NCBI GenBank assembly: GCA_944390825.1
Contig: CALXRG010000004.1
Location: forward strand, 1-64,000
Reading direction: 5' to 3'
DNA: 64,000 nt
DNA from: an uncultured Akkermansia sp.
GTDB lineage: Bacteria > Verrucomicrobiota > Verrucomicrobiia > Verrucomicrobiales > Akkermansiaceae
Shown piece by piece: positions 18,500 through 27,766 of this stretch (positions are counted from its first letter, which is position 1; each line of letters opens with the position of its first letter). Made by a program: the position numbers and the translations under genes. The notes under the pieces are model-generated. The model was given only the letters and a program-made list of their open reading frames with translations. It had not been told where the DNA came from and did no database searches.

Positions 18500-21400
18500 T
18501 CATTGATGTAATTCGGATCCGTTTAGCGTGTTCACTCCGGAGCTTTCTTTTCGGGCTGAACTATCATCGCTCCTGACGACTGCCGTATTGATGGAGTTTC
18601 CGCTTGTGGAGTCCTGTGTTGCGCTTTCTTCCTGATTTTCGATGACTTTCATTCGCTGGCTCACGTCTTCTCCTTCTTGTTGGACTGCGGCTTGCTGACT
18701 GGAGGCAGCATGGCGGCGATCATTGAGAGATTGGACGAGGCGCGATCCCGTCTGGATTCCCGCCCTGACCAACGTTTTTACGCTGTCGAGGCAATAGGAA
18801 TGTACTCCTTCGGGATTATTTTCACGCTTATTGATAGCAATCCTCAGTGCAACATCGAGTGCTGCCAGTAGAACACCTATCGCCAAGGAGGAGAAAATGG
18901 ATTTGGTGTTACTCTTTGACCGCTCCTTTGCTCCGTCCTCAGCCTCACTGATTCTTTTGTTGTATGTGGCAAGATTGGTGCTATCCTCGGGTAGGTTATT
19001 TGTCGCATTCTTAATGGCTGTTTCCAGTTCTTTCTGTGAGCAAGTGGTACCGGTGATCAACGAGAAGGCGTCTTCGACAGCTTTCCACTTGTCAGTGTTG
19101 GCAAACTTCGAGTTCAAAAGGTCTGAGAAGGTGTTGGCTTTAGAGGCGAGGGACGATGTGAAAGACAATACTTCTTGAAAAGATGACTTGGCGACCGCAC
19201 TTCGGAGTTCTAAAGCAAAAGCACCCATCGCTGCTGCAATTGTCGTGAGGTTTTGTGCAACCGTAGCGTTCATCTTGATCTCTGCACTGGTCGCAGAAAG
19301 TTCATCGGGGCTGAGTTTGAGAGCCGATCCCTGGAGGGAAAAAAGTTTTTTGAATCCATTTCCCATGTTCATGAAACTCGAAATCATGGATGAGGTGTAA
19401 GCCAAAGATGAGTTGACCGTTGCTGACATATTGCTCATGCTTGGGGCATTAAGTTTTCTGCCATCCATCAGCGGCCCTGTGTATGCCAAACTCGAACTTT
19501 TCTCGCTCTTGCAGATATCTGAAATGGTTTTGAATATTCCCTTGTCTGCAAGAGCCGACACGGTGCGATAGACAGAGGCTCCGCCAATGATGGTCGTTTC
19601 CGGCGATGTGATTTTGCATGAGAAGTCGGACAACGACATCGAGGAGCCAAAGAACGTGCTCGCTTTGAACATGTTGGTGGCGGTGTTAGTGATATACGGT
19701 CCTTTCATGGAGACCCCATTGGCTCCCACCACAAGGGAGCCACCCAGCGGCATGCCTTGGCTTGGTGAACATTTCGCGACCTGGGAGTTCTCCGGTGTAT
19801 TGTAGGCTGCATAGGCACCAGCCTTCGAGATGCGACCGAGAGGACAGGACAGTTCAACGCCATCTTCACCAATCCTGATGTAGGATTTGCCAACGCGCAA
19901 GGTGATGGCTTGGGCTGCAGTGATGACAATTTCACCACCGGCGTTGATGATTTGATGATCGGCGGATTGGAGAAGGAAGTCGCTGTTCGAGTAGATGTTG
20001 ATGCCCTCAAAATGAGGTTTGGAGATGGTGCTGTTGAGTGTTGTTTGGGCGTCTTTGGCTGCGTTAACGGTGACGTAGCTCGAGAGATCTGAGTCTGAGG
20101 TGATGCCCACGATGGTCTCCGCAAGGGCTCCGAAGAAATAGGTGTCGCTCAGTTTGGGATTTTGTTCTATTGGCTGTACACCGTTATCCTGGGAGATAAT
20201 CTGGATTTGATTGAAGGGGAGGCGCTTGGACGCTAAATCGTTGACAGACATGGGGCGTGTCGCTTCGATATCGGAGCGTGTTGTGCTGCCAGTGGTTTGG
20301 TTGTCCCGAATTTGGAGATCAACACCCTCTGTTTCTTCGTATTGTTTTTGCTCCAACAAGTACGTGCGCGCCGGGATGCGGGCGCGGTTGCGCAGGGTGA
20401 CGGCGGAGTAGTCGGTGACGTTGCTGGTGGCTTTTTCCCGTTTTTTGCGGTTGAGCGTGTGAAGCTCGGCGAAGGGGACGGCATTGTTATCGCGGAAGAG
20501 GGAGCCGATGGCGAGGGGGATGCTCATGTCGCCGCGGTCAAGGCAGACCAGGACGTTGTCTTTGCGTGGGCGGGTGAGCAGGCCGCTGTCATTGTCGGCA
20601 AAGGGGGAGCTGAGCTCGACCCAGAAGGTGTTTTGGATCGTGCAGGACTGGTTATCGACCGAGGTCGTGACGGTGGTGCTTTTGGCGGAGAGCTCGTGGA
20701 CTTGGCAGAGGTTGCGTGAGCCGTAAGGTGTGATGCTGACGACTGTCGCCAGGAAGATTCTCATGCGGGGCTCAGGCCAGGCTTTCTCGGTGATGAGTTC
20801 CTCCTGCATGATGTCCGGGGAGTCGTTGAGGCGTACGGGGTTGGGCATGATGCCGAACCCGGAGGTGTTTTGAGGGCGGCGGCCATGGCAGGTCAGATGC
20901 AGGGCGGCATCGGCGGCTTCAAACTGAAGGCTGGTGATGTAAAAAGTTTCGTTGTCGCTGCATTGCCAGGCATCCGAGGCAAACTTGGCTTTTGCCCCGA
21001 TGCTTAATTGCTGGAGGGTGCTGATGCGGTTTTCCAGATCGCGGCTGTCTCTGTCGAGTGTTAATTTTCCGTGGAAATCGGCGCCGTTGTCATGCGCGCT
21101 TCGGAAGATTTGCTGGAGTTTGCGCGCCTTGGAGGGGTCCTGGTATTGATCCCAGGTGTTGTCATAGAGGCTGAAGATCGGGGATGTCGCCTGATTTTGT
21201 TGGTTGTAGTTTTCGGTGATGAGGGCGTTGTTCGCCGTCAGGGAGTAGAGGCCGTAGTTGATTTTCCAAGCGGATTGAGGGTAGGGGGCGGGCTCTATGA
21301 TGGGGAGGGAAGAATCGTCCGCTGCTGCATTCTTGCCGGTGGTTTTGTTCTGGTTGGTGGCGCTGATGATATGGAGGGTGGCGCGATCGGTGTCCATGCT

Positions 21401-22126
21401 CCAGTAATAGCCGAGTCCCCATGTGGACAGGAGCCGGGTGAAGAAGTTGTAATCGCTTTCGTCATTTTGGATGACTTGGATGAGGTCGGGGAGCTGCTCT
21501 TCGGCGGTTTCGCTTATGTCGAAGGAGACGCCCCAGCGCTTTTCCAGAAGGTAGGTGAGCAGCTCTTTGCTGGTGGTGACTGTCGGGGTGTCTGCTTTGA
21601 GGTTGCTTTGCGTTTTGTTCTCCTTGGTGTTACCGGTGGCATGCTTGAACTCGAAGGCGGTGCGGTTGCGCGAGTAGCAGGCTTTGGCGAGGGGGGGACG
21701 CAGGGTCCAGATGTACCAGCCGGAGGAGGTGCTGTTTTCATAGCCGACGACTGATTCGATGGACATGATGGAGCCGCAGATGGTGAGCAGCTCACGGTTG
21801 TTTTCAGTTACTTTTGTTTTCTTTTTGCCTGGGCTCCCTTGGTTGCCTTCGGTGATGGTTTCCTCGCGCTTGGTGTAGCTCATGGAGAGAGTGACGGCAG
21901 CGTGGGTGCCCAGAAGGTGGCTCATGGCTTCGGGTACAGAGGTGTCGGCGGCACTACCGGGGGTTTTGACCACTTTGACCAGTATCTTGAAGCAGTAGAG
22001 TGCGGACATCCCAATGCTGCCGGAGAGGAGGCGCTGCACGGAGAAGGTATAGCCTTTCCGGGTGGAGCAACTGAGGTCGAAGGCGAGGGCGACGTTGGAG
22101 AATGTCGAGGTGCTGGTGGTGCTCAT
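18500..22126 (-). CDS. vgrG: VgrG spike protein with C-terminal extension (VgrG2)
   Basis: A 1208-residue VgrG with the same plan as VgrG1: YTFSVQRLLSGSIGMSALYCFKILVK near the N-terminus, then an OB-fold region, then LQSADHQIINAGGEIVITAAQAITLRVGKSYIRI around 708-741. It has a C-terminal extension of about 450 residues with a hydrophobic helix (IFSSLAIGVLLAALDVALRIAI, about 1074-1095) and a Gln/Glu/Ser-rich tail. From about residue 594 onward the DNA is clearly AT-richer than the first half. It is the first gene of the spike section of the transcript, 114 nt after tssH. The tail's activity is unknown; no known toxin motif was recognised. Confidence 0.85.
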   Translation of the reverse strand: MSTTSTSTFSNVALAFDLSCSTRKGYTFSVQRLLSGSIGMSALYCFKILVKVVKTPGSAADTSVPEAMSHLLGTHAAVTLSMSYTKREETITEGNQGSPGKKKTKVTENNRELLTICGSIMSIESVVGYENSTSSGWYIWTLRPPLAKACYSRNRTAFEFKHATGNTKENKTQSNLKADTPTVTTSKELLTYLLEKRWGVSFDISETAEEQLPDLIQVIQNDESDYNFFTRLLSTWGLGYYWSMDTDRATLHIISATNQNKTTGKNAAADDSSLPIIEPAPYPQSAWKINYGLYSLTANNALITENYNQQNQATSPIFSLYDNTWDQYQDPSKARKLQQIFRSAHDNGADFHGKLTLDRDSRDLENRISTLQQLSIGAKAKFASDAWQCSDNETFYITSLQFEAADAALHLTCHGRRPQNTSGFGIMPNPVRLNDSPDIMQEELITEKAWPEPRMRIFLATVVSITPYGSRNLCQVHELSAKSTTVTTSVDNQSCTIQNTFWVELSSPFADNDSGLLTRPRKDNVLVCLDRGDMSIPLAIGSLFRDNNAVPFAELHTLNRKKREKATSNVTDYSAVTLRNRARIPARTYLLEQKQYEETEGVDLQIRDNQTTGSTTRSDIEATRPMSVNDLASKRLPFNQIQIISQDNGVQPIEQNPKLSDTYFFGALAETIVGITSDSDLSSYVTVNAAKDAQTTLNSTISKPHFEGINIYSNSDFLLQSADHQIINAGGEIVITAAQAITLRVGKSYIRIGEDGVELSCPLGRISKAGAYAAYNTPENSQVAKCSPSQGMPLGGSLVVGANGVSMKGPYITNTATNMFKASTFFGSSMSLSDFSCKITSPETTIIGGASVYRTVSALADKGIFKTISDICKSEKSSSLAYTGPLMDGRKLNAPSMSNMSATVNSSLAYTSSMISSFMNMGNGFKKLFSLQGSALKLSPDELSATSAEIKMNATVAQNLTTIAAAMGAFALELRSAVAKSSFQEVLSFTSSLASKANTFSDLLNSKFANTDKWKAVEDAFSLITGTTCSQKELETAIKNATNNLPEDSTNLATYNKRISEAEDGAKERSKSNTKSIFSSLAIGVLLAALDVALRIAINKRENNPEGVHSYCLDSVKTLVRAGIQTGSRLVQSLNDRRHAASSQQAAVQQEGEDVSQRMKVIENQEESATQDSTSGNSINTAVVRSDDSSARKESSGVNTLNGSELHQ

Positions 22127-22226
22127 GTCCTTGCGATGGTGAGTGGGTGGTGCGGATGTGTTGCTGTGGGCAATGCTGCCGAGCGGTGGGGGGAGCCCGG
22201 ATGCCGTAAGCGTCGGGGGGCGGGGC

Positions 22227-22254
22227 TTATTCTGTCTGAATTATTCTGTCTGAA
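22227..22254. repeat. 14-bp tandem duplication spanning the tssH stop
   Basis: TTATTCTGTCTGAA occurs twice in direct tandem. The right copy holds the tssH stop codon and last residues, and the left copy places a second in-frame-looking stop 14 bp downstream. It reads as a recent slippage duplication. Confidence 0.85.
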
Positions 22255-24895
22255 TCTGGATGGAGTTGTCCTGCACGGTGAGGGTGGCCTGGCTGTAGCT
22301 CTTTTGCTCCAGGGTGGCCTGGAGCATGAGCGAGCTGAGGCGCGGCAGGATGCTGTGGGTGATGATGTTGTCGATGATGCGCGCGCCGGCATCCGCCCGG
22401 CGGGCCTGATCCATGACAAAGGCGGTGAGGTCTTCCCCCCAGCTGAGGGTGGTGCCGTAGCCGGCCTTGAGACGGCGGGCGACCTTGCCGAGCTTGAGAC
22501 CGATGATCTTGGTCATGACGTCCTGCGGGAGCGGGTAGTACGGGATGACCACGATGCGGCCAAGCAGGGCGGGCGGGAAGACTTTGAGCATGGCGCTGTG
22601 CATGGCTTCCGCGACTTGCTCCGGCGTGGGCATGAGCTCGGGATCGGCGCAGAGGCTCATCATTTCATCGGTGCCGACGTTGGTGGTCAGCAGGATGATG
22701 GTGTTGCGGAAGTCGATGAGGCGGCCTTCGCCGTCTTCCATGCGGCCTTTGTCGAAGACCTGGAAGAAGATCTCATGCACGTCCTTGTGGGCTTTTTCGA
22801 CCTCGTCGAGCAGGACGACAGAGTAGGGCTTGCGCCGCACGGCTTCGGTGAGCACACCGCCTTCGCCGTAGCCGACGTAGCCTGGAGGCGCTCCTTTGAG
22901 GGTGGAGACGGTGTGCGCCTCCTGGAATTCGCTCATGTTGATGGTGATGAGGTTTTGCTCACCGCCGTAGAGGGCTTCGGCGAGGGCCAGGGCGGTTTCG
23001 GTCTTGCCGACGCCGCTGGGGCCGGCGAGCATGAGCACGGCGATGGGTTTCTCCGGGTCGGCGAGGGAGGCGCGCGCACTCAGGATGCGGTCGGCGATGA
23101 TGCGCAGGCCGTGGTCCTGTCCGACAACGCGTTCGCCCAGGGTGTCCGCGAGGTGCAGGATGTTTTCCAGTTCATTGCTGACCATGCGGCCGGTGGGGAT
23201 GCCGGTCCATTCGCTGATGACGGCGGCGACGGCCTGGGCGTCGACCTGCGGCAGGATGAGCGGGGTTTCGCCCTGGAGGGTGGCGAGGGCGGCTTCCTGT
23301 TCCTTGAGCTCGCTGCGCAGCGGGGCGGCGTCTGCGTCGCTGAGGTCGTCCGAGTCGAGGGTGTTGCGCAGCTCGACCACGCGGTCAACGAGGGCTTTTT
23401 CCTGCTGCCAGTCGGCGAGGCGGGCGGTCTGGCGTTGCTGGGCGTCGGTCTTTTGCTGCTGGAGTGCGGCAAGCTCGGCGGTACGGTCGAGGCCGACTTT
23501 GCTTTCGTGCTCGAGCACGGCGATGCGGGCATCGATCGCGTCGATGCTGCGGCGGAGGTCTTCGATTTCCGCGGGTTCGCTGCTCTGGGAGAAGGCGACG
23601 CGCGCGGCGGCGGTGTCCAGCAGGCTGACGGCTTTGTCCGGCAGTTGGCGGGTGGGCAGGTAGCGGCGCGAGAGCGTGACGGCGGCACGCAGGGCTTCGT
23701 CCAGGATGAGAACCTTGTGGTGGCGGGCCATCACGCGGCCGACGGCGATCATCATGTCGTGCGCTTTGGCGTCGTCCGGTTCTTCGATGAGGATGTTCTG
23801 GAAGCGGCGGGTCAGCGCCGGGTCTTTTTCGAAGTATTTTTTGTATTCGCTCCAGGTGGTGGCGGCGATGCAGCGGAAGGCACCGCGCGCCAGGGCGGGT
23901 TTGAGGAGGTTGGCGGCGTCGCCCTGGCCGGCGGAACCGCCGGCGCCGATGAGGTTGTGGGCCTCGTCGATGAACATGATGATGGGCGTATCCGAGGCCT
24001 TGACCTCGTCGATGACCTGCTTGAGGCGGTTCTCAAACTCGCCGCGCATGGAGGCGCCGGCCTGGAGGCCCTGGAGGTCGAGGGAGAGCAGCCGGACGTT
24101 TTTCAGCATGTCCGGGATGTCGCCGCTGGCGATGCGCAGGGCCAGGCCTTCCACAACGGCGGTTTTGCCGACGCCGGCTTCACCGGTGAGGATGGGGTTG
24201 TTCTGCCGGCGGCGCAGGAGGATGTCGATAATGCGGCGCACCTCCGCATCGCGGCCGACGACGGGGTCGAGGCGCCCCTGGCGGGCTTCTTCGGTGAGGT
24301 CGGTGCAGTATTGCTTGAGGGCTTCCTGCTTGCCCATTTCAGCGGGAGCCATGGCGCCGGATTCGCTGCCGATGCTGCCGGAGGCCAGGCCGGTACCGTC
24401 GGCGGGGCTGCTGCCTTCCTCGCGGCTGCCGTTGGTGATGGTGTAGAAGTGGTCGGAGAGTTCCTCGGCCTTGACCTTGGCGAATTGCGGGGAGATCTCC
24501 ACCAGGGTGCGGCGCAGTTCGCCGGTGCGCATGCAGGCGAGCAGGAGGTCGCCGGTGCGGATGGCGCCGCGCTTGAAAAGCAGGGTGCTGAGCATCCAGG
24601 CTTCTTTGATGGCAAGCTCGATTTGCGGGGAGAAGTCGCGGATGCTGGTGGCGCCGCGCGGCAGGCGGTCCAGCGCGGTGGTGAGGTCGGCGGAGAGGCG
24701 GGAGGCGTCCGCTTCAAAGTGCCGCAGGATGAGGTGGATGTCTGTCTCGTCTGTGTTGATGATTTGGTTCATCCAGTGGACGAGTTCGACGTAGGGGTTG
24801 CCACGGACTTTGCAGAAGACGGTGGCGCTTTCGATGGCTTTGTAGGCGACGGGGTCCAGTTTGCCAAAGAGTTCAGTGCGTTTGATTTCAGCCAT
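22241..24895 (-). CDS. tssH: type VI secretion AAA+ unfoldase TssH (ClpV)
   Basis: An 884-residue ClpB/ClpV-type double AAA+ ATPase that disassembles contracted TssBC sheath in the cytoplasm. The N-terminal domain begins KRTELFGKLDPVAYKAIESA, typical of ClpV. The first Walker A is GEAGVGKT at 238-245 with MFIDEAHNLIGAGG downstream, and the second is GPSGVGKT near 613-620 with VLLDEVEKAH. A coiled-coil middle region lies between. The presence of TagJ (28317-29102) suits the ClpV/TagJ pairing of some T6SS. The leader is CA-rich (CACACCCACCACC before ATG) with no Shine-Dalgarno sequence. Length is normal for ClpV. Confidence 0.96.
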   Translation of the reverse strand: MAEIKRTELFGKLDPVAYKAIESATVFCKVRGNPYVELVHWMNQIINTDETDIHLILRHFEADASRLSADLTTALDRLPRGATSIRDFSPQIELAIKEAWMLSTLLFKRGAIRTGDLLLACMRTGELRRTLVEISPQFAKVKAEELSDHFYTITNGSREEGSSPADGTGLASGSIGSESGAMAPAEMGKQEALKQYCTDLTEEARQGRLDPVVGRDAEVRRIIDILLRRRQNNPILTGEAGVGKTAVVEGLALRIASGDIPDMLKNVRLLSLDLQGLQAGASMRGEFENRLKQVIDEVKASDTPIIMFIDEAHNLIGAGGSAGQGDAANLLKPALARGAFRCIAATTWSEYKKYFEKDPALTRRFQNILIEEPDDAKAHDMMIAVGRVMARHHKVLILDEALRAAVTLSRRYLPTRQLPDKAVSLLDTAAARVAFSQSSEPAEIEDLRRSIDAIDARIAVLEHESKVGLDRTAELAALQQQKTDAQQRQTARLADWQQEKALVDRVVELRNTLDSDDLSDADAAPLRSELKEQEAALATLQGETPLILPQVDAQAVAAVISEWTGIPTGRMVSNELENILHLADTLGERVVGQDHGLRIIADRILSARASLADPEKPIAVLMLAGPSGVGKTETALALAEALYGGEQNLITINMSEFQEAHTVSTLKGAPPGYVGYGEGGVLTEAVRRKPYSVVLLDEVEKAHKDVHEIFFQVFDKGRMEDGEGRLIDFRNTIILLTTNVGTDEMMSLCADPELMPTPEQVAEAMHSAMLKVFPPALLGRIVVIPYYPLPQDVMTKIIGLKLGKVARRLKAGYGTTLSWGEDLTAFVMDQARRADAGARIIDNIITHSILPRLSSLMLQATLEQKSYSQATLTVQDNSIQIQTE

Positions 24896-24908
24896 GGTGG
24901 TGGGTGTG

Positions 24909-26006
24909 TTAGAAGTTGATGGTAAGCGTACAGGTGGTGGTCTCAGAGGAGGATGCGAAGAGGGCGTTGCCGCCGAGCTGGCAGGTGCCGTCGAGGGCAG
25001 GGTTGGGGATGCTGGCGGTGATGATGTGGAAGCGCAGTTTCCAGCTCAGCGGGCGGGAGCTCATGAGTCGCAGCCAGGTTTGCAGGCGTCGGTGCCCGGT
25101 GCTGCCCGGCAGGAAGCGGCTGTACTGCTTGTAGCTGATGGGGCCGATTTCCAGTGTGACTTGCTCGGAGATGCTGCGCTGACGGTCGCCCAGCAGAGTG
25201 CTGCGGCCGAGTTCGCAGGTGCCGGTGCGCCCGAGCTGGCAGCGGTATTCTTCCCGAATGGGCAGATGGCAGGGGGAGTGCTCCCGCACGGTGACGGGCA
25301 GTTCGAAGAATTGCTCCAGCAGGTGCTGCAGGGTGCCGGGTCTGTTTTTTTCAGCCAAATCCCGGGCGTGGGTGACTGGGGCAGGTGCCGGCAGGATGGC
25401 GCCTGTGCGGGGTGAGGGAACGCCGGAGAGAGCGGCGGCGGCGCTGCTCAGGGGGTCGTCGTGTTCCCGGTCGTAGCTGACGGCGGCCTGGGAGTTGGTG
25501 CCTGCCCGGTAGAAGAGGGAGATGAGGCGGTCGTGGAAGATGTCCGCGAAGCGCTGCATCGTGAGGTCGTAGTAGTGGTGGCTGCGCTCATGGACGTATT
25601 CTGTCAGGGCGAGGGGGAGGGCACCGTTGGGACCGAAGAGTCCGAAGAAATAGACTTGCAGGGTGCCTGCGGCGGCGGGTGCTGCGGTGACGGATCCACC
25701 GGTAGTGGTGGCCGTGGTGTTGGCCGCGGTGGTGGTGGGAATGCCGGATGCGGTACTGGAAGGGGCGGTGCCGGCGCTGGAGCTGGCGGTATAGCCGAAG
25801 AGCTCGGAGGGGGGAAAGTAGAGGTGCGGTACCTGGGCAAAGTGCACGGCAGGATGCAGGGCGGCTTCCCGGGTGCCGATGCGCGGGCTGTCCGGCGAGA
25901 GCTGCTCGAGCCTTCTGACGGCTCCGTAAAAGGAGTAGAGGCCGGGGCGTGAGCTCAGGGCGCGTGTGAAGTCGCTCTTCAGATTTTTTTCGCTTGCTGC
26001 TGCCAT
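24909..26006 (-). CDS. tssG: type VI secretion baseplate protein TssG
   Basis: The start at 26006 (MAAASEKNLKSDFTRALSSRPGL) gives 365 residues, close to the family. The open frame upstream of it is out-of-frame tssF coding. TssG-like features are FYGAVRRLEQL, RIGTREAALHPAVHFAQVP, FGLFGPNGALPLALTEYVHER, and a C-terminal LGRSTLLGDRQRS...IGPI region. A Thr/Ala/Gly-rich insert sits near residues 80-115. TssG joins TssF, TssE and TssK in the baseplate wedge. It overlaps the end of tssF by 28 nt and ends 13 nt before tssH. Confidence 0.88.
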   Translation of the reverse strand: MAAASEKNLKSDFTRALSSRPGLYSFYGAVRRLEQLSPDSPRIGTREAALHPAVHFAQVPHLYFPPSELFGYTASSSAGTAPSSTASGIPTTTAANTTATTTGGSVTAAPAAAGTLQVYFFGLFGPNGALPLALTEYVHERSHHYYDLTMQRFADIFHDRLISLFYRAGTNSQAAVSYDREHDDPLSSAAAALSGVPSPRTGAILPAPAPVTHARDLAEKNRPGTLQHLLEQFFELPVTVREHSPCHLPIREEYRCQLGRTGTCELGRSTLLGDRQRSISEQVTLEIGPISYKQYSRFLPGSTGHRRLQTWLRLMSSRPLSWKLRFHIITASIPNPALDGTCQLGGNALFASSSETTTCTLTINF

Positions 26007-27763
26007 GTGTGGATAGGGCCGGAGGTGGTGCGGACGGTGACTTCGGTGAAGGTGTTCAGCTCGGTGAGTCCCAGCAGGAAGGCGGCGAGGCTGCGGGCAA
26101 AATGGTAGACGCCGCTGCCGCCGAAGGCTTGTTCGTTGAGGGTGATGTCGAAGGCCCATCCGCGGACGACGCAGAGATCTCCCAGGACGGGTACGGTACG
26201 CGTGGTAGCGCCGATGGCTGCGGCTTGGATGCCGTTGATCTGTTGGTGGATGGCCGCGGCGTCATGTTCCCGGTGCAGGTGGTGCAGCAGGGTGCGCAGG
26301 ATGCCGGGAAGGGCGTCTTGGCCGTAGGAGGCGAGGGTGGCAGGGGTAAGGCGGGCGAGGGTAAGTCCCATCCATCGGGCCTGATCGACGGCCAGCGGGG
26401 GGTGAGGCTGGCTGGGAGGGGTGGCAAAGTGGGCTGTCGCGTTGCCGTCGGTTGAGGTGAGGGGGGCGTCCTGTCTCAGGAAAAGAGGCAGGTCGCGGTT
26501 GGAGCACAGGGCGCGTGCAGCCAGACTGGCGATTTCCTCGCGCCTGGCAATGCTGTCGGGCCCGGAGAGCTGGAGGTAGAGCTCGCTGCCAAGGTAGGGG
26601 CTGACGCGGTGGCGGGGAGGGGCGATGGGGGCCTCGCGGTGGGTGGTGAAGCAGTTGAGCCGCTCGGAGCCATCGGGCATGGTGGCGTCGGTGGCGTGGT
26701 AGATGGGGTAGGCGTCGAAGAGTTTGGCGTTGTCGCTGTCGTAAGCCGCGGCGTGGAGGACCTGGAGGATTTCGAGGTTGCTGTTGCCGGTGGCATCTGC
26801 GACGAGGTGCTCACTGGGACGCCAGGATGGGGTGATGCGATCGAGCTGTCTGCTGAAGATGTTGACGGCGCGTACACAGTCGGTTTTGAGGGGGTGGCCG
26901 CTCTGCAGCAGAAGGCGCAGACGCTCGCTCGGCGGACGGTTCAGCAGGATGGAGAGGGTGGCTTTGCCGGTGGTGGGGAGGAGGCTCCTGAGGTTCCTGA
27001 TGCCGAAGAAGGAAAATTGCTCCGGCTGGAGAAAGTACTCGGCTACGGGAGGAAGTGCAAGGGTGCCGCTTGGCGGGGGAAGCTCGGTGAGGGTCCCCGG
27101 GGGGAGGGTGACTGGCTGCTGCTCCGGATTGGTGAGGATGATGCCCGGGCATGCGCTCACGAGCAGCTGAAGCAGTTCCCCGGCGGCACTTTCCGGCAGG
27201 TCGACGAAGAAGGAGACGTCATCGGCAATGGCAGTAGTGCCGTCGGCCGTTGTGTTGCGGCGGACGAGCTCGATTGTCAGGGCGCCGACGGCGTGGAGCC
27301 GGGCTTGCGCAGCGAGACGAAGTGCGTCGGTGTCGTCGTAGGTGGTTTTGAGCACGGTGACGCCCGAGGGGGTGTAGGGTTCCCTGAGAGTGTAGCGGCA
27401 GGCGGGATTGTCGGGCAGGGCTGTGCGCACGGTGAAGGCGGAGCCGCATGGCATGGCACCGGTTTTCTCGTCCGGGTGGATGTGCAGAACCGCCCGCGAG
27501 GCGATGGGAGCATTGTACTCCGGGGCCAGGGTGTTGAGCAGCGTCTCGGGAAATTCGGATTGGGCGGTGTCGACCTTGCGGGCGATGCGGGCGGTGAGAA
27601 AGGCGACGCCTTCCAGCAGGCGTTCGACGTAGGGATCGGCGCATTCGTGTTCCCCGAGTTGGAGACGGCGGGCTACTTTGGGAAACTCTGCGGCGAAGCG
27701 CAGGGAGGTGCGCCGCAGGTCGTCCAGTTCGTGCTCGTAGTATCTGAGGAAGGTGTCATCCAT
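25979..27763 (-). CDS. tssF: type VI secretion baseplate protein TssF
   Basis: A 594-residue TssF with the family start: FLRYYEHELDDLRRTSLRFAAEFPKVARRL, followed by CADPYVERLLEGVAFLTARIARKVD (residues 40-65). TssF forms the bulk of the baseplate wedge with TssG and contacts VgrG and the sheath. The length is typical (about 590-620). It starts 3 nt after tssE and overlaps tssG, so translation of E, F and G is probably coupled. Confidence 0.93.
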   Translation of the reverse strand: MDDTFLRYYEHELDDLRRTSLRFAAEFPKVARRLQLGEHECADPYVERLLEGVAFLTARIARKVDTAQSEFPETLLNTLAPEYNAPIASRAVLHIHPDEKTGAMPCGSAFTVRTALPDNPACRYTLREPYTPSGVTVLKTTYDDTDALRLAAQARLHAVGALTIELVRRNTTADGTTAIADDVSFFVDLPESAAGELLQLLVSACPGIILTNPEQQPVTLPPGTLTELPPPSGTLALPPVAEYFLQPEQFSFFGIRNLRSLLPTTGKATLSILLNRPPSERLRLLLQSGHPLKTDCVRAVNIFSRQLDRITPSWRPSEHLVADATGNSNLEILQVLHAAAYDSDNAKLFDAYPIYHATDATMPDGSERLNCFTTHREAPIAPPRHRVSPYLGSELYLQLSGPDSIARREEIASLAARALCSNRDLPLFLRQDAPLTSTDGNATAHFATPPSQPHPPLAVDQARWMGLTLARLTPATLASYGQDALPGILRTLLHHLHREHDAAAIHQQINGIQAAAIGATTRTVPVLGDLCVVRGWAFDITLNEQAFGGSGVYHFARSLAAFLLGLTELNTFTEVTVRTTSGPIHTWQQQAKKI

Positions 27764-27766
27764 GGG

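Noticed and set aside
21839..24919. 1026-codon open frame opposite tssH
   Set aside because: Antisense of an unmistakable ClpV gene with both Walker motifs.
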